NCBI GenBank assembly: GCA_964509075.1
Contig: CAZDWC010000005.1
Coordinates: 186,001 to 250,000 of the forward strand
DNA: 64,000 bases
Reading direction: 5' to 3'
Source: UBA7239 sp964509075
GTDB lineage: Bacteria > Pseudomonadota > Gammaproteobacteria > Pseudomonadales > UBA7239
Below, piece after piece: positions 51,772 through 60,836 of this stretch. The notes under the pieces are model-generated. The model ran no database searches, was not told the DNA's origin, and saw only the letters and a list, made by a program, of their open reading frames with translations. The translations under genes and the position numbers were made by a program. How positions within the stretch are numbered: the first letter of the stretch is position 1; each line of letters opens with the position of its first letter.

Positions 51772-52707
51772 ATGGCGAATCGTAGCTTTTATCGCATTAT
51801 GGCAGGCGCCAGATCGGTTTATGTGCGTGAATGTACGGAAGGTGGTTTTATTGCCGCCAATTGGGATATTGATGAAGATCTGAGTGGAAAGCTGCCAGAA
51901 GATTGGCGAGAATTTAACCATCGGTATATTCCTGTTTATTTGAAGGCAAATCCAGAAAAGTCGAAGGTGGCCGCTGGGTTGGCCTGCGGTATGTTGCACA
52001 CTATCTGCAAGGGGATGAAGCAGGGTGATATCGTGCTAACGCCAAATGGAGGAGGTCAGTATTACATCGGCGAAGTGGTATCCGACTACTATTACCAAGC
52101 ATCTGGCGACCTTTCTCATCGCCGCAAGATCCATTGGTTCGAGAAGTTGTTAGCGCGTGAAGAAATGAGTCAGGCGTTAAAGAACTCTGCAGGATCTATT
52201 GGTACGGTGAGCAATCTTAGTAGGTATGCCGATGAGCTGGAAAACTTGATTGGTGGCAGGCAGGCGCCAGCATTGCAGCATAGTGACAGTTCAGTGGAGG
52301 ATCCGACTGTATTCGCGCTGGAAAAACATCTGGAAGAGTTTCTTGTTGCTAACTGGGCTTCTACGGAATTGGGAAAGCATTACGATATTTATACAGTGGA
52401 TGGCGAGATTGTCGGTCAACAATATCCTTCGGATACTGGGCCCATTGACATTCTCTGCATCAGTAAAGATGGCAATGTATTGCTGGTTGTCGAGTTGAAA
52501 CGAGGTCGTGCCAGTGATGTTGTTGTGGGGCAAATTCAGCGTTATATGGGATATGTTAAGGATGAACTTGCGGATGATAACCAGCAAGTGAAAGGGGCGA
52601 TCATTGCACTGGAGGATGATCTCAAGTTACGGCGTGCGCTTAGTGTTGCCAGCAATATCGAATTTTATCGCTATAAAGTCAGTTTCAAATTACAGAAGCA
52701 ATTTTGA
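51772..52707 (+). CDS. NucS-like PD-(D/E)xK endonuclease with an N-terminal EVE-like domain
   Basis: 311 residues from ATG 51772; a TTG at 51751 in the same frame is weaker. The C-terminal domain has the nuclease core TGPIDILCISKDGNVLLVVELKRG (Asp, then ExK), followed by VVGQIQRYMGYVKDE, as in NucS/DUF91 nucleases. The N-terminal domain (GFIAANWDIDEDL, GDIVLTPNGGGQYYIGEVVSDYYYQ, HRRKIHWFEK) resembles EVE/PUA-type modified-base-binding folds found in type IV restriction enzymes. Base composition is lower in GC than its neighbours. It sits as a lone insertion between housekeeping genes, so a solitary defence nuclease is likely. Confidence 0.78.
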   Translation: MANRSFYRIMAGARSVYVRECTEGGFIAANWDIDEDLSGKLPEDWREFNHRYIPVYLKANPEKSKVAAGLACGMLHTICKGMKQGDIVLTPNGGGQYYIGEVVSDYYYQASGDLSHRRKIHWFEKLLAREEMSQALKNSAGSIGTVSNLSRYADELENLIGGRQAPALQHSDSSVEDPTVFALEKHLEEFLVANWASTELGKHYDIYTVDGEIVGQQYPSDTGPIDILCISKDGNVLLVVELKRGRASDVVVGQIQRYMGYVKDELADDNQQVKGAIIALEDDLKLRRALSVASNIEFYRYKVSFKLQKQF

Positions 52708-52726
52708 ATTGATGTGGAAAGCGATA

Positions 52727-53809
52727 TTAGCGGTAAATACGCTCAACACGCAATGACAAATCCGTCAGCAATTGGTAAGGAATGGTGCCGGCCCAGCCGG
52801 CCACTTCCTTGACGGAAATATTATTGCCCCACAGTTCTGCCCAATCCCCCACATGCGGTGTGTCCAGTTCCGTGCAGTCGATGGCGATAGTGTCCATCGA
52901 CACGCGACCCACGACAGGTGCGCGCTGACCGTTGACGGCAAGAAAGGCATTGTTACGTACCGTAACGGGATAACCGTCGGCGTAACCGGCCGCAACAAAG
53001 GCGATGCGCGATTCGCGCGCGGCGCGCCACTGTTCGTTGTAGCCAACGGTTTCACCGGCGGCTACAGTTTTCAGGCCGATGATCTGCGCTTCCATTTGCA
53101 TGGCGGGTTTCAGTTCACAACTGCTCTGCAGCGGATTCACGCCGTACATCATCAGCCCGGGACGCAGCCAGCCGCGTCTGGCAGCAGGCCAGGCCAGCAG
53201 CCCGGCCGAATTGGCAAGGCTGTGATCATCCAATGCCAGTGTTGTTGTGTGTTCTTCGTAACAGGCAATTTGTTGCGCGGTTTTGTGGTTATCCGGTTCA
53301 TCTGCGCTGGCAAAGTGCGTGATGCCGATAATGGAATCGCACCACGGCAATTGTTTCAGGCTGGCAAATGCATGTGCATATTCCTGCGGCGCAAAACCGA
53401 GGCGGTGCATGCCGCTGTCCATCTTCAACCACAGTGTGGTTTTGTGTGATGCGCGGTGATGCGTGTGTGGGTGATGATAGTGCGCGAGCAGAGCCAGATG
53501 GCTGGCATCATGTACGACGATGTCGAGGTGCGAGAGCAGGGCGGCTGTCAGTTCCACGCTGTCGGCAACACCTGCCAGCAACAGCAGGCGACCGTGATAA
53601 CCGGCAGCGCGTAGTGCCTGTGCTTCTTCCAGCCTTGCCACCGCAAGACCGTCGGCTTGTGTGGCCAATACTGGCAGCAGTCCGGCAGAACCGTGACCGT
53701 AGGCATCCGCTTTTACCACAGCCATGAGTTTGCAGCCGGGTGCGCTCGCGCGCACCCGGGAAAGGTTGTGGGCAATGGCGGTGAGATCGATGAGGGCGCG
53801 TGTTTTCAT
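52727..53809 (-). CDS. alr: Alanine racemase
   Basis: PLP enzyme that supplies D-alanine for peptidoglycan. 360 residues from ATG 53809 (MKTRALIDLTAIAHNL); an upstream open frame lacks homology. The PLP lysine is in VVKADAYGHG near residue 33, the second catalytic Tyr region is YNEQWRAARESRIAFVAAGYADGYP, and the C terminus is WGNNISVKEVAGWAGTIPYQLLTDLS. Divergent from the 5'-nucleotidase gene. Could equally be named dadX; no dadA is adjacent. Confidence 0.95.
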   Translation of the reverse strand: MKTRALIDLTAIAHNLSRVRASAPGCKLMAVVKADAYGHGSAGLLPVLATQADGLAVARLEEAQALRAAGYHGRLLLLAGVADSVELTAALLSHLDIVVHDASHLALLAHYHHPHTHHRASHKTTLWLKMDSGMHRLGFAPQEYAHAFASLKQLPWCDSIIGITHFASADEPDNHKTAQQIACYEEHTTTLALDDHSLANSAGLLAWPAARRGWLRPGLMMYGVNPLQSSCELKPAMQMEAQIIGLKTVAAGETVGYNEQWRAARESRIAFVAAGYADGYPVTVRNNAFLAVNGQRAPVVGRVSMDTIAIDCTELDTPHVGDWAELWGNNISVKEVAGWAGTIPYQLLTDLSLRVERIYR

Positions 53810-53877
53810 GGCCGCAATGATAACGGCTTGCTGATAGACTGACGAGCACGCTGTACGTCTTTCAACAGAGGTAAAAG

Positions 53878-54780
53878 ATGGCCAAGGGTTTTGGCAACAA
53901 GCTGGTGGTGGCGATTTCATCACGTGCACTGTTTGATCTGGATGACAGTCACGACATTTACGAGCAGCAGGGCTTGCAGGCTTATGCGGATTACCAGATT
54001 GCCCACGAAGATGTGCCGCTGGCGCCGGGTGATGCATTTCCGCTGGTGCAGAAATTGTTGCGCATCAATGAATTGCTGGGCGTTGAACCTCGTGTGGAAG
54101 TGATTCTGTTGTCGCGCAACAGTGCGGATACCGGGCTGCGTGTTTTCAATTCCATCCAGCACTACCAATTGCCGATTGTGCGCGCGGCGTTCTGCGGTGG
54201 CCATTCACCGTATCCCTACGCCAGTGCCTTTGGTTGTCATTTGTTTCTGTCCACGCACGCCGACGATGTGCGTCATGCACTGGAAAACGGTCTTGCTGCG
54301 GCCGCATTGTTGCCGTCATCCAGCCAACAGCGTGAATCGCAGGAAATCCGTTTTGCTTTTGACGGTGACGCGGTGCTGTTTTCAGACGAAGCTGAGCGCA
54401 TCTACAAAAGCAAGGGTCTGGACGCTTTCGCTGCCAGCGAGCAGGCAGCGGCCCATGAGCCGTTGAGCGGCGGGCCGTTCAAGCCGTTCTTGATGGCCTT
54501 GCATGGCCTGCAGGCTGAATTCACTGATGTCGCCAGCTGTCCGATACGCACGGCACTGGTGACTGCGCGTTCGGCTCCAGCGCATGAGCGTGTGATTCGC
54601 ACCTTGCGCAGCTGGAAAATCCGCATTGATGAATCGCTGTTTCTTGGCGGTCTGGACAAGGGGGAATTTCTCAAGGCCTATGGTGCCGACGTATTTTTTG
54701 ACGATCAGCAGGGGCATTGCCTGTCAGCTTCCCGTCATGTACCTACCGGCCATGTGCCGCACGGTGTTGCCAACGAATAA
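53878..54780 (+). CDS. Cytosolic 5'-nucleotidase (PF06189-like)
   Basis: 300 residues. The N-terminal block VVAISSRALFDLDDSHDIYEQQG and the later RTALVTARSAPAHERVIRTL and LFLGGLDKGEFLKAYGADVFFDDQ are characteristic of the 5'-nucleotidase family related to eukaryotic cN-I, a HAD-fold phosphatase. It should dephosphorylate nucleoside monophosphates in the cytoplasm. No signal peptide. The ribosome site is weak (AGAGGTAAAAG). Confidence 0.88.
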   Translation: MAKGFGNKLVVAISSRALFDLDDSHDIYEQQGLQAYADYQIAHEDVPLAPGDAFPLVQKLLRINELLGVEPRVEVILLSRNSADTGLRVFNSIQHYQLPIVRAAFCGGHSPYPYASAFGCHLFLSTHADDVRHALENGLAAAALLPSSSQQRESQEIRFAFDGDAVLFSDEAERIYKSKGLDAFAASEQAAAHEPLSGGPFKPFLMALHGLQAEFTDVASCPIRTALVTARSAPAHERVIRTLRSWKIRIDESLFLGGLDKGEFLKAYGADVFFDDQQGHCLSASRHVPTGHVPHGVANE

Positions 54781-54875
54781 TATTTCAGGGGAACAGTGAA
54801 ATTCGGCGGATTTTTTCCAGCGCGCTGCTAGGCTCACAAAAGAGCCTGATGTCGGAAAATCTGTACCGAGGCAGC

Positions 54876-55379
54876 ATGATAAAAAATATTCTTTATACCA
54901 CTGACATGAATCCTTACAGCTCCCATGTCCTTGGCTACGTCATGGATATCGCCGAAAGGTTCAAAAGCCGGATCACGGCAGTCCACGCCATTGAACCTGT
55001 CTCGCTCGGTGAGCAACATCACAGCCTGAACAGCGATGGCAAGCAGGCAGAACAGTTCCGTCAGTCGATCAGCCGGCAAGTGTGTGATGCTGTCGCCGAT
55101 GACATTCTCTGCTGTGAAAATGGCACGCTCGACATGTTGGAAAAGGTGCGCGTGGAATTTGGTCATGCCGTGGATGTGATTCTTGATGTATCGAGACAGG
55201 AACAGGCTGACCTGATTGTCATGGGCAGCCGCCGGTTTGCAGATGAGCGCCGTTTACTGGGCTCGGTCATCCAGCCGGTATTGATGGCCAGTCGAGTGCC
55301 CGTGGTAGTGGTACCGATGCCGTTGCTGGCGGGTATTTACTACAGGCCAGATAATCAGTTGCAACCCCCTGCGGGATGA
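54876..55379 (+). CDS. Universal stress protein (UspA family)
   Basis: 167 residues from ATG 54876, chosen for GAGG six bases upstream; an ATG at 54849 is in frame but lacks one. N-terminal strand IKNILYTTDMNPYSSHVLGYVMD, and the C-terminal ATP-binding pattern DLIVMGSRRFADERRLLGSVIQPVLMASRVPVVVV (G-2x-G-9x-G(S/T)-like). Usp proteins bind ATP and accumulate under stress. Stands alone between the nucleotidase and cysB. Confidence 0.9.
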   Translation: MIKNILYTTDMNPYSSHVLGYVMDIAERFKSRITAVHAIEPVSLGEQHHSLNSDGKQAEQFRQSISRQVCDAVADDILCCENGTLDMLEKVRVEFGHAVDVILDVSRQEQADLIVMGSRRFADERRLLGSVIQPVLMASRVPVVVVPMPLLAGIYYRPDNQLQPPAG

Positions 55380-55481
55380 GCCGGATTAGTTCTATACCCA
55401 AATAGACTAAGAAAACTGGCAAATAACATAATCTGGATCTATCCTTTGCCAGGAACATGGCAGTTGCCATCAGGAGGGCTT

Positions 55482-56456
55482 ATGAAATTGCAGCAATTGC
55501 GTTACATCTGGGAAGTCGCACACCACGATCTCAATGTTTCTGCTACCGCGCAGGGCCTGTATACCTCTCAACCAGGCATCAGCAAGCAGATCCGCCTGCT
55601 CGAAGACGAGCTGGGAGTCGAGGTTTTTGCCCGCAGCGGCAAACATCTGACTCACATCACCAAAGCAGGTGAAGCCATTCTGAAAAGTGCGGGTGAGATC
55701 TTGCGCAAGGTGGAGGGCATCAAGCAGATGGCGCAGGAGTTCAGTGATCCCAAGAAGGGAAGTCTGAGTATCGCCACCACCCACACCCAGGCGCGTTATG
55801 CCTTGCCGCCGGTTATTGCTTCATTTATCCAGAAATATCCGGAAGTGTCGATGCACATGCATCAGGGGACACCTATGCAGATTGCCGAGATGGCCGCCGA
55901 TGGCACAGTGGATTTTGCCATCGCCACGGAAGCTTTGGAGTTATTCAGCGATTTGTTGATGCTGCCATGCTACCGCTGGAATCGCTGCATTGTTGTTCCC
56001 AAAAATCATCCGTTGTGCCAGGTATCGAAACTGACACTGGAAGATGTTGCTCGCCACCCGATCGTCACCTATGTTTTCGGATTCACAGGCCGCTCCAAAC
56101 TCGATGATGCGTTTATCGACAAGGGGCTTGCACCGCGCGTCGTCTTCACGGCAACGGATGCCGATGTCATCAAGACCTATGTGCGACTGGGTCTGGGTAT
56201 CGGCATCATTGCGCACATGGCGTACAACGAGGTGACAGACAGCGATCTGGTTGCGCTGGATGCCAGTCACTTGTTTGAATCAAGCGTTACCCGCATCGGC
56301 ATACGCCGCAGCACATTCATGCGCAGCTACATGTACGATTTCATCGAGCTGTTTGCGCCGCATCTGAAGAAGGATCTGGTCATTGAAGCCTGCAACCGGC
56401 ACAGCCGGCAGGAAGTGGACGATTTGTTTGAGCATATCGCACTGCCGGAATTATGA
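55482..56456 (+). CDS. cysB: LysR-type regulator of cysteine biosynthesis CysB
   Basis: 324 residues from ATG 55482 with an excellent ribosome site (CAGGAGGG). The N-terminal winged helix MKLQQLRYIWEVAHHDLNVSATAQGLYTSQPGISKQIRLLEDELG and the effector domain (IATTHTQARYALPPVI, FGFTGRSKLDDAF, ATDADVIKTYVRLGLGIGI) are those of CysB/Cbl, which bind N-acetylserine and activate sulfur assimilation. The 102-base upstream gap is AT-rich and may hold its own autoregulatory site. Its likely targets, including sat at the left edge, are distant. Confidence 0.95.
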   Translation: MKLQQLRYIWEVAHHDLNVSATAQGLYTSQPGISKQIRLLEDELGVEVFARSGKHLTHITKAGEAILKSAGEILRKVEGIKQMAQEFSDPKKGSLSIATTHTQARYALPPVIASFIQKYPEVSMHMHQGTPMQIAEMAADGTVDFAIATEALELFSDLLMLPCYRWNRCIVVPKNHPLCQVSKLTLEDVARHPIVTYVFGFTGRSKLDDAFIDKGLAPRVVFTATDADVIKTYVRLGLGIGIIAHMAYNEVTDSDLVALDASHLFESSVTRIGIRRSTFMRSYMYDFIELFAPHLKKDLVIEACNRHSRQEVDDLFEHIALPEL

Positions 56457-56522
56457 CGCTGCTGTGATTGGCGCACACTGTACTCGCACTGTTTGACACA
56501 TTTTTGTTTCTGTTTTGCCACC

Positions 56523-56547
56523 AGCGGCAAGCTCTTGCCGCTTTTTC
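56523..56547 (+). terminator. Rho-independent terminator after cysB
   Basis: AGCGGCAA, a GCTC loop, TTGCCGCT, then TTTTTCTT: a perfect 8-base stem (9 with the closing pair) and a T-tract. It separates cysB from the flagellar operon. Confidence 0.92.
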
Positions 56548-56604
56548 TTCCCCGTTTTACCTACTCCCTGCGAATCTACCTGTAAAACCTGGCCTTTGCG
56601 CGCT

Positions 56605-56620
56605 TGGCATGGGCATTGCT
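56605..56620 (+). promoter_or_regulatory. Sigma-54 (RpoN) promoter of the flgB operon
   Basis: TGGCAT, five bases, TTGCT: matches the -24/-12 consensus TGGCAC-N5-TTGC(A/T) with exact GG-N10-GC spacing, 44 bases before the flgB start. Sigma-54 control through FleQ/FlrC-type activators is the rule for hook-basal-body genes in Pseudomonas and Vibrio. Confidence 0.85.
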
Positions 56621-56663
56621 TTTTCCCTTGCAATTGGCAATGGATCGAAACAGGAGAAAGGCA

Positions 56664-57062
56664 ATGGCTATTGGATTTCAGCAGGCGCTGGGCGTGCACG
56701 AGCAAGCACTGCAATTTCGTAGTCAGCGCGCGGCACTCTTGTCTGAAAATCTCGCCAATGCAGACACGCCTAATTACAAGGCGCGCGATCTGAGTTTTCA
56801 GGCTGCACTTAAACAGGCGGCAGATCAGAACGGTAATTTCGGTTTGCAGAAAACAGCCAGTCAGCATTTGGCGGGACAGGGAGACACGGCCGCAGAGGGC
56901 GTGTTCTATCGTGTGCCAACTCAGCCTTCCATTGATGGCAACACCGTGGAAGCTTCGGTGGAAGAAGCGCAGTTTGCCCGCAACGCCCAGGATTTCCAGG
57001 TCAGTTTTACGCTGCTGAACAGCAAGTTTCGCGGATTGATGACCGCAATACGCGGTGAATAA
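56664..57062 (+). CDS. flgB: Flagellar basal-body rod protein FlgB
   Basis: 132 residues from ATG 56664 (AGGAGAAAG upstream); the upstream open frame overlaps the sigma-54 promoter and is rejected. The N-terminal helix ALGVHEQALQFRSQRAALLSENLANADTPNYKARDL is the axial-protein motif, and the C-terminal helix is NAQDFQVSFTLLNSKFRGLMTAI. It forms the proximal rod, with no cleavable signal. First gene of flgBCDE. Confidence 0.95.
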   Translation: MAIGFQQALGVHEQALQFRSQRAALLSENLANADTPNYKARDLSFQAALKQAADQNGNFGLQKTASQHLAGQGDTAAEGVFYRVPTQPSIDGNTVEASVEEAQFARNAQDFQVSFTLLNSKFRGLMTAIRGE

Positions 57063-57073
57063 GGAGAAACATC

Positions 57074-57502
57074 ATGGGTGGTCTTAACAGTATTTTTGAT
57101 ATTGCCGGCACCGGGATGTCAGCACAGAGCGTGCGGCTCAATGCAACGGCCAGCAATCTGGCCAATGCCGATTCAGCTGCCAGCAGTACCGATACAACCT
57201 ATCGCGCGCGTCATCCGGTCTTTGCAGCAATCCAGAATGATGTTTTGCAAATGGGTACTACCGTCAAGCCGGAAGGTGGTGTGGAGGTTCTGGGCGTTGT
57301 GGAAAGCCAGGCGCCGCTGCAAAAGCGCTATGAACCCGATCATCCACTCGCAGATGCAGAAGGCTATGTCAGCTATCCGAATGTCAATGTGGTGGATGAA
57401 ATGGCAAACATGATGTCGGCATCACACTCTTTTCAGGCCAATGTGGAAATGCTGAATACCGTGAAAAACATGATCGCCCGTGTGTTGACGCTCGGGCAAT
57501 AA
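57074..57502 (+). CDS. flgC: Flagellar basal-body rod protein FlgC
   Basis: 142 residues. N-terminal IFDIAGTGMSAQSVRLNATASNLANADS and C-terminal YVSYPNVNVVDEMANMMSASHSFQANVEMLNTVKNMIARVLTLGQ are diagnostic for FlgC. Proximal rod component. It starts 11 bases after flgB. Confidence 0.96.
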   Translation: MGGLNSIFDIAGTGMSAQSVRLNATASNLANADSAASSTDTTYRARHPVFAAIQNDVLQMGTTVKPEGGVEVLGVVESQAPLQKRYEPDHPLADAEGYVSYPNVNVVDEMANMMSASHSFQANVEMLNTVKNMIARVLTLGQ

Positions 57503-57514
57503 GGGAGAAATGCC

Positions 57515-58339
57515 ATGGCTGAAGTCACTGCTGCCAATTCGCAAACTGTACTGGATTCGCTGTCGATCAATCGCAGCCAGCAGGGTGCGCAATCGAATAC
57601 GAAAACGCTGGGCAATGATCCTGAACTGGGGCAGCAGACATTTCTCAAGTTGATGATCGCACAGCTGAACAATCAGGATCCCTTGAGCCCACAGGAAAAT
57701 GGCGAGTTCATTGCCCAGCTTGCCCAGTTCAGCTCGGTGGAGGGTATCGGCAATCTCAACACCAAGCTGGAAGGGCTGAATAACAGTCTCAGTGAAAGCC
57801 TGAAAGTGCAGAATTCCACGCTGACAGGCATCAATGGCATCAATAGTAACATCAGTGGGTTGAGTAACTCGTACTTGTCCAATCAAGCCTTGCAGGCTTC
57901 ATCACTGGTGGGCAGGCCGGTGACGGTTGCAACCGACAATACGCTTTTCATTCAGGGCGATGTTGTCAACGGCAGCATGAACCTGTCGCAATACTCGCCG
58001 GATGTAAGCCTGCATATTTATGATACGGAAAGCCAGAAGCGCATCGACAGCATTCCATTGGGTGCATTGAAGTCTGGAGAAAACGTTTTTCGCTGGAACG
58101 GCAAGAATCTTGAGTTGAATGGCAATGTTGTTGATTTCGACAGCGATATTGCCGATATCGCTGCCAGTGGTCGTTACAAGTTTGTTGCGGAAGCCGTGAT
58201 TAATGGCAAATCACAGGCCCTGCCGATGTCTTTGTCTGCGAACGTCAACAGCGTAACGGTGGGCGCCAATGGTCAATTGATACTGAATCTATCCGGGCTG
58301 GGTGCTGTGCCGTTGTCGGCAGTCAAGCAGCTGGGTTGA
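57515..58339 (+). CDS. flgD: Flagellar hook capping/scaffold protein FlgD
   Basis: 274 residues. The N-terminal block LGQQTFLKLMIAQLNNQDPLSPQENGEFIAQLAQFSSVEG is the FlgD signature. The C-terminal half has the FLG-D/Ig-like beta domains (LSQYSPDVSLHIYDTESQKRID, GENVFRWNGKN). It caps the growing hook and is then removed. It starts 12 bases after flgC. Confidence 0.95.
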   Translation: MAEVTAANSQTVLDSLSINRSQQGAQSNTKTLGNDPELGQQTFLKLMIAQLNNQDPLSPQENGEFIAQLAQFSSVEGIGNLNTKLEGLNNSLSESLKVQNSTLTGINGINSNISGLSNSYLSNQALQASSLVGRPVTVATDNTLFIQGDVVNGSMNLSQYSPDVSLHIYDTESQKRIDSIPLGALKSGENVFRWNGKNLELNGNVVDFDSDIADIAASGRYKFVAEAVINGKSQALPMSLSANVNSVTVGANGQLILNLSGLGAVPLSAVKQLG

Positions 58340-58378
58340 GCAATATTAAAACTTTCCAATAAGTAGTGAGGAAATTCT

Positions 58379-60757
58379 ATGTCATTCAATACCGCACTAT
58401 CAGGCTTGCGCGCTGCATCCGACGATTTGCAGATCACCGGCAACAACATTGCCAACGCCAGCACGACAGGTTTCAAAAGCTCGCGGGCAGAGTTCGGTGA
58501 TGTATACGCATCATCACTGCTTGGCGCCGGCAGTAATACCAAAGGCAGTGGTGTGCGTTTGCAGGATGTCGCCCAGCAGTTCAAGCAGGGCAATGTCAGC
58601 TTTACCGAAAACGTGCTGGATATGGCGATTTCTGGCAACGGTTTTTTTATCGTCAGCCAGGGCGGTCAACAGGCATACACACGGGCTGGCGCCTTTGGTC
58701 TGGACAGCGCTGGCAATCTGGTAACCAAGACCAACGCGTTTGTGCAAGGATTTACTGCTGATGCCAATGGCAATATCGGAGGTGTACTCGGCTCAGTGCA
58801 AATCCAGATCGGCAACCAGCCGCCACGCCAGACCACCAATGTCCTGTCTGATCTGAATCTCGACAGTACCCAGCAGGTATTGGCCAGAACCGGCTCAAGT
58901 TTTGATACCACTGGTTCTTCCATCGGTGTTGCTCAAAGTGGGCAGGCCGCCAGTACGCCAACCACACTGGCATCATTGGGCAACCAGACTGTGCCTAATG
59001 ACTTCTCTGTGACTCCGGCTGGTTTTGACATCACGATGACAGGTGCCAGCGATCCCCTGCAGAATGGCACTGTGACCGTGAATCTTGGCGTGCCCACGAA
59101 CAGTGTTTCTGCCATCGCTGACGCCATCAATGATGCTATTGCCATCAATGGCCCGATCGGTGTACAGGCAGTTGCTGTTGATACTGGCGGTGGTGTTTAC
59201 AGCCTGCAGTTTGAGGCGCTGACAACTGGTGAAGCCTCGACCATTGCTATCAGCAATCTTACGGGTGATGCCAGTGCGGGTGCCCCTTTGTTTCTGGACA
59301 CCGGCGCCTCTACAGCCGGTGTTGCTGCGGTAACCAATGGCTATCCTGCACAGTCCATTGATATTACGGATGCCAATGGCAACGTTGTGCCATACACCAG
59401 TACTGCCGGCGCATCTGCAGCGCTGGTGGCTTCACAGTTGAACCAGATGGCGGGTGTTTCGGCTACTGCGACTACACAGGCAACGCTGCCGGCAGCTGGC
59501 TACAACAACACTGCCGGCAACATGGTAATTACACTCAACGGCGTGAATCTTGCCGCCAATTCTCTGGCTGCACTGGAAGTGGAAATCAATTCACTGACCA
59601 ATGTTTCCCTGCCGGGTATCACAGCTACCTTATTGCCCAGTGGCGATCTGCAGATCGACTCCGCCACGGGCTCTGATCTCAACTTCACGCTCAACAGCAC
59701 TGACGCTGCAGATACGCTGCAGATTGAAGGCGCGGCCGGTACGCCTCCTCTGACGCTTGATCTGGTCGGTGGTGACCAGACCAGTGTTGTTGGTGGTACC
59801 GTCAATATCGTTCTGGACAACGGTTATACCGCGTCCAATCCTTCGCCGGCTCTTGTCGGCCTGTTTGGTGCATTTACGGCCACTACTTTTACACCGGTGA
59901 TCATCAATGCTTTCGATCCCACGGATCCGGGTACCTATAACCACGCCACATCCATGTCGGTATATGACAGCCTGGGCAACCCGCATGTCATGACACAGTA
60001 TTTTGTCAAGGAAAACTACGATCCTAATGATCCTGTTGCCAGTCCGCCGAATACCTGGACCATGTACGTGCTGATTGATGGACAGGATGTCGGTGATCCC
60101 GACATCACATTGCCGCCACCGCAAAATACTGTCGCGACACGCGCAGCGTATACCTTGCGCTTCAACCAGGATGGCAGTTTCAACCAGTTACTTTCCGAAC
60201 AGCCACTGATCTCCAACTGGTCACCTGTGGATAGCAATGGCATTTCCAATGGCGCAATGGGTCCGCAGAACGTCCTGAGCGGAGGCACCATCCCTGTACC
60301 GTTGCCGCCCACCAGTTCCAACTTCCTGATTGATATTTCAGATACTACACAGTTCGGCAGTCCGTTTGCGGTCAACAATGTGGACCAGGATGGCTATACC
60401 ACGGGACGCCTGGCAGGACTGGATGTTGATAAAGACGGCATTATCTTTGCCCGTTTCACCAATGGCGAAACACAGATTCAAGGGCAGATAGCATTGGCCC
60501 GCTTCAACAATGAGCAAGGCCTGACGCCCATCGGTGACACCATGTGGGGGGAGAGCTCCGAGTCCGGGCAGCCCAATATTGGCGCGCCGAATACCTCGGC
60601 GCTGGGTTCGCTGCAATCCAGCGCATTGGAGGAGTCCAATGTCGATCTGTCGGAGCAACTGGTGCAGCTGATCATTGCCCAGCGGAATTTCCAGGCTAAC
60701 GCCAAAACCATTGAGACAGATAACCAGATCACCCAGACCATCATCAATCTGCGTTGA
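58379..60757 (+). CDS. flgE: Flagellar hook protein FlgE, large form
   Basis: 792 residues, about twice the enterobacterial length. The N-terminal axial helix SFNTALSGLRAASDDLQITGNNIANASTTGFKSSRAEFGDVY and the C-terminal helix SNVDLSEQLVQLIIAQRNFQANAKTIETDNQITQTIINLR polymerise into the hook. The middle (about residues 170-560) is an enlarged, Ala/Thr/Gly-rich surface domain with repeated beta-strand patterns, no doubt exposed. A ribosome site (GAGGAAATT) precedes the ATG. Followed by a chemoreceptor gene rather than flgF. Confidence 0.95.
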   Translation: MSFNTALSGLRAASDDLQITGNNIANASTTGFKSSRAEFGDVYASSLLGAGSNTKGSGVRLQDVAQQFKQGNVSFTENVLDMAISGNGFFIVSQGGQQAYTRAGAFGLDSAGNLVTKTNAFVQGFTADANGNIGGVLGSVQIQIGNQPPRQTTNVLSDLNLDSTQQVLARTGSSFDTTGSSIGVAQSGQAASTPTTLASLGNQTVPNDFSVTPAGFDITMTGASDPLQNGTVTVNLGVPTNSVSAIADAINDAIAINGPIGVQAVAVDTGGGVYSLQFEALTTGEASTIAISNLTGDASAGAPLFLDTGASTAGVAAVTNGYPAQSIDITDANGNVVPYTSTAGASAALVASQLNQMAGVSATATTQATLPAAGYNNTAGNMVITLNGVNLAANSLAALEVEINSLTNVSLPGITATLLPSGDLQIDSATGSDLNFTLNSTDAADTLQIEGAAGTPPLTLDLVGGDQTSVVGGTVNIVLDNGYTASNPSPALVGLFGAFTATTFTPVIINAFDPTDPGTYNHATSMSVYDSLGNPHVMTQYFVKENYDPNDPVASPPNTWTMYVLIDGQDVGDPDITLPPPQNTVATRAAYTLRFNQDGSFNQLLSEQPLISNWSPVDSNGISNGAMGPQNVLSGGTIPVPLPPTSSNFLIDISDTTQFGSPFAVNNVDQDGYTTGRLAGLDVDKDGIIFARFTNGETQIQGQIALARFNNEQGLTPIGDTMWGESSESGQPNIGAPNTSALGSLQSSALEESNVDLSEQLVQLIIAQRNFQANAKTIETDNQITQTIINLR

Positions 60758-60836
60758 TGTTTGCTGATCCTTGTGGCGTTGCCTTGCAAGCTGCGAGTGG
60801 TGATCTACGCTGTATAGACACAAATGTTTTCGGGAA

